Of a stretch of 64,000 nt of DNA, positions 51,736 through 63,070 are shown piece after piece. The first letter of the stretch is position 1, and each line of letters starts with the position of its first letter. Source of the DNA: Zoroaster sp. YZ-2022 (Eukaryota; Echinodermata; Asteroidea; Forcipulatida; Zoroasteridae); NCBI GenBank assembly GCA_029582265.1, contig CM055826.1, positions 37,270,127 to 37,334,126 on the forward strand, written 5' to 3'. The notes below the pieces were generated by a model. It ran no database searches and had not been told where the DNA came from. It worked only from the letters and a program-made list of their open reading frames with translations. Both the position numbers and the translations under genes were made by a program.

Positions 51736-54146
51736 ATATAATGTATTTATGACGTTGATATTAACATGGATATTCTAATCAAAGCCTTGAAGGTAGCCAA
51801 AAACAACAAATCTCCAGGTATTGATGGCATTACGGACGAGCTCTTAAAAAACGGGGGTGAGTGTTTAAATCGGTCGCTTTTGGATATGTTTAGAAAGTTT
51901 ATTTTGTTTGAAAAGATCCCCGAGGAATGGAATCGCGGTATCATTGTACCCATATTTAAGAAAGGTGACCGTAAGGATTTGAACAACTACAGGGGGATTT
52001 CCCTGACCTCATGTGTTGCAAAAATATTTAACAGAATTATTGCAATGAATATCTCCGATTTCCTTGAAAGTACAAATGCTCTTTCGGAAGTTCAGGGAGG
52101 GTTCCGTTCGTCTTATCGATGTGACGATCATATTTTTACCCTTAAAAGCATAGCCGCGTGTCGTTTTGCAGAGGGGAAAAAAACTTTTATGGCCTTCCTG
52201 GATTTCCGAAAAGCTTTTGACACAGTTTGGAGAGATGGTCTTCTTATGGCAGCGTGGAATACAGGGTTAAGGGGTAGAATTTTGAGATTAATCGATGCAC
52301 TCTACGATAATGTCCAGGCTCGGGTTAAATTTGGGAATATTAATACGGAATTTTTCGAAGTGACTGAAGGGGTAAAACAGGGCTGTGTCCTGTCTCCGGT
52401 TTTATTTTCTATTTTTATCAACGAATTCACTAAATTACTCAAGGCCCATGATTTAGGGGTAAGAATTCACGATGTTTGTGTGGGAAGCCTCTTTTGGGCA
52501 GACGATGTTGTCTTACTGGCTAATGACGAGAATGAACTTAACAGTACGTTAAACCTAGCTGCCGATTTTGCAAATGAGTGGAGACTGAGTTTTAATGACG
52601 ATAAGTCCAATGTCTTAATTACAGGTCAAAGGGTTAACAAAGACAAATTATGGAAACTTGGTGATAGATTGATTTCGGAAGTCGATTCTTATAAGTACTT
52701 GGGTGTTAATATATCTCGCAATCTATCGGATCATGCACATATTGATGAAGTTGTTAAAAAAGGGAGTAGATTGATTGCTTACATAAAGTCTATTATCGCC
52801 AACTTTGACGACTATAATCGCGTTTATTATGGGGATATACTATGGAGGACGGAAGTTGCGCTACCGTCGATCAATTATGCATGTGCTGTATGGTCCTGTA
52901 GCCAGTCAGATCTTGACAGAATTGAAAACTTGCAATCGCAAATGGCGCGACATATTCTGAAGGCTCCACGCAATACGCCGCGTGTTGCACTCTACGGCGA
53001 TCTCGGCTGGTCGCCTCTTTCCACATTTCATAATATCGCGAGGGCGAAATACCTCTCTAGAGTTATTAATATGGAAATGCATCGCTGGCCCAAGCTCCTC
53101 TTACTTACTATGCTTAGCCTTGGCTGCGAATTTAATCAGTTGCGCTTCAAATTTTTAAATAGCGCTCAAAATATCCTTACCAGCTGCAACTTGAATACAA
53201 TTTTTGACTGTGCGAAAACTGGGGAGCCCCTTTTCGATCCGCACTTGGCTAAATCGATTAAGCGCGTACTTATGGATATTTCAGATAATGATTGGTTGGA
53301 AGAAGCTTGCTCCAAATCTTCACTAACTGATTATGTAACCATCAAAGATCACCCATGTTTAGAAAGTTATCTTTTGGATAAAACTGACTTCCATGGCGTC
53401 AGTCTCAAATTTAAACTCCGCTCCAACACTCTTCCACTCAATCGCAGAATTAGAAATTGGACGGCAGATAATGACGGTACATGCAACCTATGTAACTCAG
53501 GTATTGAAGATGTTAGACACTTCTTGTTTACATGTCATGCTCTTAATAATATTAGATCCGAAGAATATACAAAGTTAGAAAACTATCTTATGTCAAATGA
53601 ATATTATGATATATGGGAGCTTTTTATATCCGGCAGCTTAGATGTTAAATATCATCTCACACTTGGGAGCACCTCAAGTATATTCTGTAATATAGAAAAT
53701 GCCGATATAATTTATTCATTATTTGATACTTTCTGTAAATCATATGTTAAGCGTGCGTGGAAATTGAGATCCGATATTATTCGGACTACAATGTAAATAA
53801 TCTCTTCTTGCATACTTCGTTGCTGTAATTATGTTTGTATATGTTTTATATTTTTACTACGGTATATTTTCTAGAACTCATTTTAAATCAACTTGGGTTC
53901 CAATGGTCATTGATAGCTATATGATTGATGGTACACCCTCAGATTTGGTGTCGCGCGTGCATCCCTTGTTCTGGACAATACCTACGACGTCAAAGCTGAG
54001 AGTGTATCATCACACATTTTTGTATCTTGTTAATTTGCTTTTAAATGTGTTTTGTATTATTTATGTGTATGTGTGTCGGACGCACCGCCTTTTGGCCGAG
54101 TGCCACTGTTGTAAAAGTGTAAGTCCAAATAAATAAATAAATAAAT
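51736..54146 (+). mobile_element. 5'-truncated LINE with intact RT ORF, inserted in a MITE
   Basis: It contains a 676-residue ORF and ends in an (AAAT)n tail at 54128-54146. Pieces of the GCTTAGCAG MITE lie on both sides (51690-51735, 54147-54215). The endonuclease-coding 5' part is missing, as is usual for a truncated LINE. Confidence 0.85.
51766..53796 (+). CDS. Non-LTR retrotransposon reverse transcriptase
   Basis: A 676-residue ORF. The RT domain runs from about residue 15 to 260: SPGIDGITDELL, PIFKKGDRKDLNNYRGISL, FLDFRKAFDTVW (catalytic Asp), QGCVLSPVLFSIFIN and LFWADDVVLL with the catalytic Asp pair. The thumb-like YLGVNISRNL follows. Near residue 580 a CNLCNSGIEDVRHFLFTC zinc-type motif is typical for several LINE clades. 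There is no internal stop, so the insertion is fairly recent. The N-terminal endonuclease is missing. The first ATG is used as start, though translation in the full element would begin further upstream. Confidence 0.9.
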   Translation: MDILIKALKVAKNNKSPGIDGITDELLKNGGECLNRSLLDMFRKFILFEKIPEEWNRGIIVPIFKKGDRKDLNNYRGISLTSCVAKIFNRIIAMNISDFLESTNALSEVQGGFRSSYRCDDHIFTLKSIAACRFAEGKKTFMAFLDFRKAFDTVWRDGLLMAAWNTGLRGRILRLIDALYDNVQARVKFGNINTEFFEVTEGVKQGCVLSPVLFSIFINEFTKLLKAHDLGVRIHDVCVGSLFWADDVVLLANDENELNSTLNLAADFANEWRLSFNDDKSNVLITGQRVNKDKLWKLGDRLISEVDSYKYLGVNISRNLSDHAHIDEVVKKGSRLIAYIKSIIANFDDYNRVYYGDILWRTEVALPSINYACAVWSCSQSDLDRIENLQSQMARHILKAPRNTPRVALYGDLGWSPLSTFHNIARAKYLSRVINMEMHRWPKLLLLTMLSLGCEFNQLRFKFLNSAQNILTSCNLNTIFDCAKTGEPLFDPHLAKSIKRVLMDISDNDWLEEACSKSSLTDYVTIKDHPCLESYLLDKTDFHGVSLKFKLRSNTLPLNRRIRNWTADNDGTCNLCNSGIEDVRHFLFTCHALNNIRSEEYTKLENYLMSNEYYDIWELFISGSLDVKYHLTLGSTSSIFCNIENADIIYSLFDTFCKSYVKRAWKLRSDIIRTTM

Positions 54147-54215
54147 ATAGCTGGTGGCAAGTGGATAAATTTACTAAGCAATATTGTATGCTTGAGCGGC
54201 TCCATGAAATGTGGT

Positions 54216-54450
54216 CAAGATATCCCGTGGATAACTCTTATCAGTTTTATACATCTAGGCCTATTGTAATTCCTTCATAAGTAAGACTAATTGCGGTGAC
54301 ACCATGTGGAATCTCAATTGAATAGTAATTAGTTCTGAAAAGAACTGAAGGTTCAGAACTAATTACTACTCAATTGAGATTCCACAATTACCGCAATTAG
54401 TCTTACTTATCATCCTCACCATGCAAAGCTACAAGTTTTACCTAATTCCT
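54216..54450. repeat. Inverted pair of a Penelope-type repeat piece
   Basis: GTAAGACTAATTGCGGTGAC at 54282 is repeated inverted near 54410, with TAATTAGTTCTGAAAAG at the centre. The same unit occurs singly at 44620-44700 and 25215-25300. Confidence 0.75.
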
Positions 54451-54648
54451 TCCGTGTTGATGAATGCAGGAACCATGGTTTGATTAAGTCCTTGAGTCCC
54501 AGAATCCACTGATGCACGTCACTGCACCTGTGGTATGCCGAGCAGATTTGTATAGGTCACAATCTTCCAAACTTTGTTTACAGTAAAGATTAATTATCAG
54601 AATACATGATTCTAGAATTGACATATGGGCCTATTTATGATATTGTCC

Positions 54649-54995
54649 TAGTGCTGGGAGTTTAACCGAAACTTTTACGGTCGGTTAACCGAAAGTCAGC
54701 ACCCGACAGCCACACAAAACTAGATACAGTCGGCAAATGAAACAAAATATACATTTTCAACCAAAGAGCAGTAATAAACTTCCCACGATGATTGTTTAAA
54801 AATCAATGCGGCAAAAAAAGTAATAAATATATAATAAAGTTTAGAACAACAAAACGGGCGACAAATTCTTCCAAAATTATTATTATTTTTTAAATACTGC
54901 AGTATTTAAAACCATGGTTTCAGTTAGCCGGTTAGGAAATTTCTAAACGGTTAGTGCAGTTTCGGTCGGTTAACCGGTAAACCGTCTCAGCACTA
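54649..54995. mobile_element. hAT-like MITE rich in GGTTAACCG
   Basis: TAGTGCTGGGAGTTTAACCG and the inverse of CGGTAAACCGTCTCAGCACTA bound 347 bp. The flanks TATTGTCC and CATCATCC resemble a diverged 8-bp duplication. Confidence 0.65.
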
Positions 54996-55734
54996 CATCA
55001 TCCTTAAAATATCTAGAAACTTCAGTAATCCGACTAACCGTATTCTGCCAACAGAGGACCTTTTTACAGAACATAATATGTTTATCACAGACATTATAAT
55101 AACTAGACTGGTTCCAGACATGATTTTTGAGTCTGAACATGGTGTGAGGCAGGTATTGTAAGTTGTGGCTGTCTGTCTAAGACCGGGTGATATATGTATC
55201 CCATTATCTTGCAAGTTTATGATTTATTGATGCCACCACCTTGAAACTTCACTTTGAAATTTGAACTTTTACTTTCATGTGCTAACGACGTATAGTCATG
55301 TCATGGTCATGTGTGGTATGGACAGGAACTTTTACCTTCGTGTAATAACAACGTACATGTACACTGTAAGAAATGTTGGGCAAACACGGCTGATTATGTT
55401 GCTCAACACTGGTCAACATATCAACAGGTTACACAGTTGGTTTACCATTGCCCAGTGTTGGATAATTTTTTGCCAAAATATGTGAACAGTTGTGGTAAAT
55501 ACTGACCAATTCTGGGAGAAATAACCTTACCCAACCCCATGCTGCCCATAGTCATGTCATGGTAGTGTATACAGAAAGGGACATGTGATTATTACATGCA
55601 TGTTCTCGATAAAACTTGATTATAGGCCTTATACATTATATTGTATTATTTATTCATTAATTTATGTTGCAATGTGGAAATAAATGTTCAGTTCAATAAA
55701 TACTTATGTTTCGAACTTAGAAGGTTTTTGTTTT
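54996..55734. other. Spacer, nothing recognised
   Basis: No gene or repeat boundary was recognised. Confidence 0.35.
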
Positions 55735-55840
55735 TGCTTCTGAGAAAGAACCTGCTATGTTCGAAACGTAAGGCCAATAACTACTATTTGCATTTATACT
55801 ACAGGTCCTTTAGGTTGGTAAGCAGTTTGCAACATCTTTA
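55735..55840 (+). repeat. Penelope-type terminal repeat piece with hammerhead-like hairpin
   Basis: CTGAGAAAGAACCTGCTATG then GTTCGAAACGTAAGGCC. The stem GAAC/GTTC precedes GAAACG. The second half of the CUGANGA core is altered (CTGAGAA). Confidence 0.5.
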
Positions 55841-55993
55841 AAAAAAATTTTTTTTTTTAAATTGGCAAATCAAGTAAGACACATTAGAAAAGTAAGTATA
55901 AACCTTGTGGTTTCAATTGGTACCAGCATAGGACCAGATGGTACCAGGCACTGTGAAAGCTAAGTTTCCTGTTTATGACATGTCATAGAGAGT

Positions 55994-56358
55994 AAGCTTG
56001 GGCGATATCGATTTTTTTCATCCACGATATATCGGCAAACATATATCGCAATTTTCGATAGTATCGCGATTTTTTTTTCATTCATGCATGATTGCTTTAG
56101 AGCCGATAACCACAGGTATGTACCCCTCTACAAGCATCACAATAGATCGCAAATTCGTTTGCATAGCGTGTATGTACTTCTGAAGTAGTTCACTTTTTTT
56201 TCTCACTTTCAAAAGCTGAAAAGACTGTCATAATTTTGTTTCAATGGAATTTCTGACTTGACTCACAATGGCGATTTTTTTAAAGAAGCTTCTCGATATC
56301 GTAATCGAATAAAAAAGGTATCGCGATATTCGATATTATCGTGTTATCGCCCAAGCTT
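55994..56358. mobile_element. Mutator-like MITE, copy 2 (no nested insert)
   Basis: Same AAGCTTGGGCGAT ends and interior as 28738-29430. The flanks CATAGAGAGT and AACAGAGAGG look like a diverged 10-bp duplication. Confidence 0.8.
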
Positions 56359-56539
56359 AACAGAGAGGGATAAATCTACATTCCAGCCCATGTCGGCCTC
56401 AAAACTAGGACAGTTCGGTCACTGGCCGTACAAAATAATTGAAGTACTTGTATAGGCAGCTTGTATGTCTGCGCATACATGCCCGTAGCCTAGCCCCATT
56501 AATAGATAATAAATAAAATAAATAATGGCGGCATTTTAA

Positions 56540-56875
56540 AGCGCTATCACACGAGGTATCACAGCGCTGTACATTATTACCCCTGCTCATCAGGCGCATA
56601 AATCATTCAGTGATGAGTGAAACCATCTCAGCTCCTTGGGGAGTATACAGCTCAATTGCTGCCATTTCGGCGCATATAGGGCTAATCAAACACAACAACC
56701 AACTCTGCCCTCACAGGTACCCATTTACTCCTGGGTGGAGAGAAGCAATTATGGTAAAGTGCCTTGCTCAAGGACACAAGCACCACGGTCGCGGTCGGGA
56801 TTCGAACCCACATTCTGACGACTCAGCCATCAGAACCCAAATCCGATGCACTAAACCGCTCGACCATGGCACTCC
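56540..56875 (-). mobile_element. SINE family 1 with an exchanged 3' tail
   Basis: Head and body match family 1 (GGTTCGAATCC-type B box, minus strand). The 3' end reads GTACAGCGCTGTGATACCTC and AAAATGCCGCCATTATTTAT instead of the usual GTGCGCTATATAAG. Confidence 0.8.
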
Positions 56876-57336
56876 ATTCTAGGGCCAATACACTGGACTC
56901 CCTCCGTATCCTTGGCCCTAGCCCCACATGTACAAAAAAGGAACGATTTTTCAACTTATGTGATCTGCTAATTATTACAACCTAAAACTATAATGAGGAA
57001 ACCTTGCCCAAGCAGACACTTTTGGCATAAAAATCCATTATTCTGGGATATCTCATTTTCATGAAATTTTCGAAACATTTTTAAATTAAGAAAAAAAATA
57101 ATAATAAAATTTAAATTTCACCAAAATTACCGATCTCACAATAGTAAATTTTATGCCAAAAGTGTCTGCTTGGGCAAGCTTACCTAATCACAAAATTTTA
57201 GAATAATTAGCAGATCAAAAGTTGAAAAATCGCTCCTTTTTTGTACATGTGGGGATAGGACATTGGCGGATCCAGGGGGACTAAGGGGGCTGTAGCCCCC
57301 CCCCCCTAAAATCGTTAAAAAAGTTGTTGTTTTTTT

Positions 57337-57371
<35 letters not shown>

Positions 57372-57550
57372 AGGGGAGAACGCACTCCCATTCCCTCACT
57401 GTGCTTTGTTTTTCTCTCCCTTTGATTATTTCATTGTAATTTTGTAGTACTGAAAAATAATTGTTTTTGATTCTCAGCCCCCCCTAAAAAATGTTCTGGA
57501 TCCGCCCATGTAGGATACGGTGGGAGTCCAGTGTATTAGCCCTAGAATAG
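56876..57550. mobile_element. Large palindromic element containing a hAT MITE
   Basis: Arms of about 120 bp (TTCTAGGGCCAATACACTGG at the left, its complement at 57530-57550) plus an inner pair around 57001-57184 (TTGCCCAAGCAGACACTTTT). A hAT-like MITE at 57262-57512 splits the right arm. Confidence 0.75.
57262..57512. mobile_element. hAT-like MITE nested in the palindrome
   Basis: TTGGCGGATCCAGGGGG and TTCTGGATCCGCCCATG ends. It contains an (AG)n run at 57340-57367. The left arm of the host palindrome is uninterrupted at the matching place. The target duplication is imperfect (TAGGA). Confidence 0.75.
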
Positions 57551-57646
57551 GGGTGCCCGTAGCTAGGAATCAGGCACCATGAATTACATTGACCGTCACA
57601 GGTACAGGAGAACGGTAGTCTGCATGGGAGGCACGCCCCTCCCTGT

Positions 57647-57838
57647 AACAAAATTTTGGGCAAAACTTGGACCCAATTTTCAAAAGTGAGATTTTGGTAC
57701 ATGTACCAATTTGTAGAATCATATTTTTTTCTGATTTCTACAAATCCGGTATCAAATGAAAGAGGAATATCTAGAGAATCAAACTATACCAAAATCTTAC
57801 TTTTGAAAATTGGGTCCAAGTTTAGGGTTTTGTCAGAT
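57647..57838. mobile_element. Palindromic MITE
   Basis: AACTTGGACCCAATTTTCAA at about 57664 and its complement at about 57802-57822. The arms include TTTTGGTA/TACCAAAA. Confidence 0.75.
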
Positions 57839-57940
57839 CCAGTCACAATTATCATCCTGATGATGTGAGAAATGTCAAATGGTCAGACAGACCACGATCA
57901 GACAGACCACGATCAGACCGTACACTACTGCATATAAAAG

Positions 57941-58242
57941 CAGGGGTCGAAATTAACTTGAATTTTATGATAGCCAACAGTACATGTCAAAATGTTCCTA
58001 GTCCTTCTCGTTTTTTAGTAGTCCTGAAAAAGGTGAATATAAATACAAGAAAAAGAAATGAACCGTGAGCTGGTGAGCAACATGTTCTTGCTGAGATCAT
58101 ACTTAATGTTTTTGGCGTATTTTTATTTCATTTTTTTTTCACTAGCCCATCGGACTACCCAAACCCCAGCAGCTAGTACTTTTAGTCCCGCTGCTAAAAC
58201 CACTAGCCTTGGACTATCGGATTAGTGTTAATTTGACCCCTG
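57941..58242. mobile_element. hAT-like MITE with CAGGGGTCGAAATTAA ends
   Basis: CAGGGGTCGAAATTAACTTG at the left and TTAATTTGACCCCTG at the right. 302 bp. No clear 8-bp duplication. Confidence 0.7.
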
Positions 58243-59146
58243 AATAGTTCCCCACTCTGTGAACCAAGTATGGATGAAAGATGAGCCAAACAGCAATAGC
58301 TGCAATGATCGTACATTTTTTTTTATTAGTGGTCCATGGCTCCTCCATGCATGGTGGAATATTATCGACGGTATTAAATCAGTTTTATAGTACCACAGAC
58401 TACCATGGTACAATTAGAACTGTATTAAGGGATTAGACGATACAGAAAGTTGAGATACGATCATCGTAGCCCATACAGCAAGTATTAATAATATTGCACA
58501 GGACGTCTCTATACTCTGTACTAGATCTGTTTCTCTAATGTGTTTTCCGTTGGTTTGCTTACCTTGTGCATGGTGTGTAGTCCGTTTGTATTTACCATTA
58601 TGCTTGTTAATGTTACGCCGCGGCTATAGGCTGTTGACCAGTTGTCACCGTCACGTCAGTAGTCAGTAGGTCGATCGAGGCCCTAGGCTAGGCCTCCATG
58701 CCTAGCCGTACTTCCATTTACATACGTGGATCATGGATTACACAATCCCAGAGACATGGCATAAACATTACAATATGACATTAAATTGTCGAACGACTTG
58801 CCGGACAGTTTGAATCTCAGTCACAAAACCCATCCAGGGAAAAACAAGTATCATATTCCTGGCTGAAGTTCAGTTGGTTCATTCTGTTTTCTTCCTCCAT
58901 GGTTCATGGTTGGTTCAACAACTTCTGCTCTGGGAGAGCACTCTACAGTGTGTACAACAACCATCAAGCGCAGCGCACGGTGAGGTACAAAGGTCAAATT
59001 AATCTGTTGACGTAGCACTAGCGTATCCGGCAGGAGTAGTCATTGTGGCGTGCCGGTTAAAGGGGACAGTCTACAACAGTAAAGAAAGTAACATTGTGAT
59101 TATGTCGAGTTGGAATTTCTTGTGTCAGCATATCAGCATACAATAC
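58243..59146. other. Gene-poor spacer
   Basis: No gene or repeat was recognised. Confidence 0.35.
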
Positions 59147-59154
59147 CACAGCAC

Positions 59155-59240
59155 CAGTGGCGGACCGTCAGGGGGGGCTGGGGGGGGGCAGCCGTCCCCC
59201 GGCCCGGAGGGGGGGGGGGCCCGGACCCCTCCCCAAAGAA

Positions 59241-59271
<31 letters not shown>

Positions 59272-59509
59272 CTGGTGGAGGGGGGTGGGGGTGGGGGGGT
59301 GGGGGTAGTTGGGGGACCGGGCCCGAGCTGGAACTTACACAAATCAACCGGGCCCTTTCTTTATTTTGAGCTCCCCTGAAAACATGAAGTGTAATCATGA
59401 CGGGTCTCTCGGAAATCACGTGTGGTTAGGGAATGATGCCTGGGGGAGGGGAAGGGGGCCCGACCGTGCGCTCTGCCCCCCGGCCCGGCGGTAACTTGTT
59501 CCGCTACTG
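59155..59509. mobile_element. hAT MITE with 8-bp duplication, G/C-run rich
   Basis: Ends CAGTGGCGGA and TCCGCTACTG. The duplication CACAGCAC lies exactly at 59147-59154 and 59510-59517. The interior is rich in G runs, with a T run at 59239-59265. Confidence 0.88.
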
Positions 59510-59584
59510 CACAGCACCAGTGTGATTATAACGCTTTCCCATCTTTCCTACCAACGTAATTTCCTGCCTTGAAAAATTTATGAG

Positions 59585-59745
59585 TTTGCGTTCCGGCCAG
59601 CGTATTTTTTTCCCAGGACGAACGTGGGCAATTTTTGTAAAAAATGTCATTTTAAAAACCTTTTTGTTAAAAGACAACAAGTTTTTTTAAATGGGAATTT
59701 CAAAGAAATTGCCCACGTTCGTCCTGGATTACGCTTCCGGCCACC
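59585..59745. mobile_element. Palindromic MITE
   Basis: CCAGGACGAACGTGGGCAAT near 59613 and its complement near 59708-59727, with GCGTTCCGGCCA/TTCCGGCCACCG outside. Confidence 0.75.
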
Positions 59746-60664
59746 GTACATGACCCTTCCTCCATGATCCACTTGTATTAATGCTATATGATCTTAGTTT
59801 GTTCTTCCATCTGTGATTCAGTGCGCCAGCGAGCTAAATAATTTCCTGTTTTTACAAATGAAGACGGCGGTAGCTGATGTTTTCAGTTGGCAAGAAACAA
59901 CTTTGTTGAATCATATTCTATGTATATAGATATTTATGATTTTTATCTGATAACATTAAGCTACATCCGGTCTTACTCATTACGACTACCAGAGTAGTCC
60001 AGATGTCCCAGAATGAGAACTCTTAAAACTAAAGTGTTGAATCAACATTTCAAAGAGTTCCGTCAGTATCAACTCTTTCTAAAGTTGGATTTAACTTTTA
60101 AAAGTGTTGTCACTCACCGAACTCTTATGGTTGGTTCAGCACTTTAGTTGTAAGAGTGTGTGTAATAAGAAACCCGAACACGTGATTTCAAATCTAGAGA
60201 AAACATGCAGGAATTGTTATGTACAAATAAAAGAGTTGAAATGAACGCACATTTCCTAGTATTAATGTTGTACATTCACTTAAATGGATATATGTTTTAA
60301 GGTATAACACTGTAAAAATGGTGTAGAAATGTAAATAGCGAAATGGTCACAAGTGGAATGAACTTGCTTGGAGTATGCTGATAACGGGTATGAACTTTTG
60401 CTACAAATATTTGTATATGAGTTGCTGTATATTAAGAAAAATTATTGTCAATATATTTATCGGAAAAAGTGCTCTTTTATAAATTCCATATTAGTAAAAT
60501 TTTATGCATTTTAATTATTTCCTCGTAAAATGCACATCGAAATTTGGCAAAGGCCGGGTGTTAACGTTTTAGATTGAAAATCACTCCAACCGATTGAAAC
60601 TTGGGACAAACCTTGAAAGATCTGTCACTATATTCAATCGATTATACCGTGATTTAATCTGAAT
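59746..60664. other. Spacer with one short inverted motif
   Basis: AACTCTTAAAACTAAAGTGTT at 60020 and CACTTTAGTTGTAAGAGTG near 60145 form inverted ends of a possible small MITE. No gene was recognised. Confidence 0.45.
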
Positions 60665-62745
60665 ATTTAAGAGAGTAAGTGTACTCATAGCCAAAGCAGT
60701 TTGGCCATCATTACCAATGTTGTACCTTCCCTTCAATGTATATCTTGATTCAAAGAGAGTAAGCATACTCATGGAAGCAATTTGGCCAGAATTACCAATG
60801 TTGATTCAAAGAGAGTAAGCATACTCATAGAAGCAGTTTTGCCAACATTGCCAATGCTGTACCTTCCCATTAATGTATATCTTGATTCAAAGAGAGTAAG
60901 CATACTCATAGAAGCAGTTCTGCCAACATTACCAATGCTGTGCCTTCCCTTTAATGTATATCTTGATTCAAAGAGAGTAAGCATACTCATAGAAGCAGTT
61001 TTGCCAACATAACCAATGCTGTACCTTCCCATTAATGTATATCTTGATTCAAAGAAAGCATACTCATAGAAGCAGTTTTGCCAACATTACCAATGCTGTA
61101 CCTTCCCATTAATGTATATCTTGATTCAAAGAGAGTAAGCATACTCATAGAAGCAGTTTGGCCAACATTACCAATGCTGTACCTTCCCATTAATGTATAT
61201 CTTGATTCAAAGAGAGTAAGCATACTCGTAGAAGCAGTTTGCCAACATTACCAATGATGTACCTTCCCTTCAATGTATATCTTGATTCAAAGAGAGTAAG
61301 CATACTCATAGAAGCAGTTTGGCCAACATTACCAATGTTGTACCTTCCCTTCAATGTATATCTTGATTCAAAGAGAGTAAGCATACTCGTAGAAGCAGTT
61401 TTGCCAACATTACCAATGCTGTACCTTCCCTTCAATGTATATCTTGATTCAAAGAGAGCAAGCATACTCATAGAAGCAGTTTGGCCAACATTACCAATGC
61501 TGTACCTTCCCTTCACTGTACATCTTGATTCAAAGAGAGTAAGCATACTCATAGAAGCAGTTTGGCCAACATTACCAATGTTGTACCTTCCCTTCAATGT
61601 ATATCTTGATTCAAAGAGAGTAAGCATACTCATAGAAGCAGTTTGGCCAACATTACCAATGTTGTACCTTCCCTTCAATGTATATCTTGATTCAAAGAGA
61701 GTAAGCATACTCGTAGAAGCAGTTTGCCAACATTACCAATGATGTACCTTCCCTTCAATGTATATCTTGATTCAAAGAGAGTAAGCATACTCATAGAAGC
61801 AGTTTTGCCAACATTACCAATGTTGTACCTTTCCTTCAATGTATATCTTGATTCAAAGAGAGTAAGCATACTCATAGAAGCAGTTTGGCCAACATTACCG
61901 ATGTTGTACCTTTCCTTCAATGTATATCTTGATTCAAAGAGAGTAAGCATACTCGTAGAAGCAGTTTGCCAACATTACCAATGATGTACCTTCCCTTCAA
62001 TGTATATCTTGATTCAAAGAGAGTAAGCATACTCATAGAAGCAGTTTTGCCAACATTACCAATGCTGTGCCTTCCCTTCAATGTATATCTTGATTCAAAG
62101 AGAGTAAGCATACTCATAGAAGCAGTTTGGCCAACATTACCAATGTTGTACCTTCCCTTCAATGTATATCTTGATTCAAAGAGAGTAAGCATACTCATAG
62201 ATGCAGTTTTGCCAACACTACCAATGTTGTACCTTCCCTTCAATGTATATCTTGATTCAAAGAGAGTAAGCATACTCGTAGAAGCAGTTTTGCCAACATT
62301 ACCAATGTTGTACCTTCCCTTCAATGTATATAATGATTCAAAGAGAGTAAGCATACTCATAGAAGCAGTTTGGCCAACATTACCAATGTTGTACCTTCCT
62401 TTCAATGTATATCTTGATTCAAAGAGAGTAAGCATACTCATAGAAGCAGTTTGGCCAACACTACCAATGTTGTACCTTCCTTTCAATGTATATCTTGATT
62501 CAAAGAGAGTAAGCATACTCATAGAAGCAGTTTGGCCAACACTACCAATGTTGTACCTTCCTTTCAATGTATATCTTGATTCAAAGAGAGTAAGCATACT
62601 CATAGAAGCAGTTTGGCCAACATTACCAATGCTGTACCTTCCCTTCAATGTATATCTTGATTCAAAGAGAGTAAGCATACTCATAGAAGCAGTTTTGCCA
62701 GTATCATCAATTCTGTATCTTTCCTTTGAAATCAGGGCAAAGCAT
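60665..62745. repeat. 81-bp minisatellite, array 3 (about 25 units)
   Basis: The longest array, same orientation as arrays 1 and 2. Three units have the same 1-bp deletion (GTTTGCCAAC) and the same ATGATGTACC change at about 61241, 61726 and 61968, spaced 485 and 242 bp. Other units are shortened near 60790 and 61055. The right end diverges to CTGTATCTTTCCTTTGAAAT. Confidence 0.95.
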
Positions 62746-63062
62746 ATTTTCTCCAACCTAAACCATGTACGAAGCGTGAACAAAGCGAGTATACCGAAGA
62801 GCAATAACATTCCAAGGAGATGTGTTCAGCCGCCCACGGTCTTATAATTATCTTGCCGGAATATCCAGCGAGTGCAAGATATTACTCTTGCAATCCAGGG
62901 TTCCTTGTACGTGATATTATAGACTTTGACTGACTTCGGTGTTTCAATAAAGGGCCGTTCTCATGGTAATTGGCCAATTTGTTTTGAAATGATGACACCT
63001 CGTGGTAATCAGACACCACTGTCTATAGCGGTGGAATCGAGTTAGACTGTGTGGGCGACATT
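62746..63062. other. Flank of array 3, nothing certain
   Basis: On the minus strand a short frame (LLFGILALFTLRTWFRLEKI) leads into the array. There is no support for its being a real exon. Confidence 0.3.
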
Positions 63063-63070
63063 CAACATGA

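Noticed and set aside
59155..59509. G-quadruplex regulatory region
   Set aside because: The G runs are inside a hAT MITE with exact target duplication; similar runs are at other MITE sites and may be sequencing homopolymers.
23287..62745. CRISPR array
   Set aside because: Direct head-to-tail repeats without unique spacers, in a eukaryotic context.
62746..62810. Hydrophobic peptide LLFGILALFTLRTWF as a signal-peptide exon of the array
   Set aside because: No splice site or homology; it continues into the non-coding repeat.
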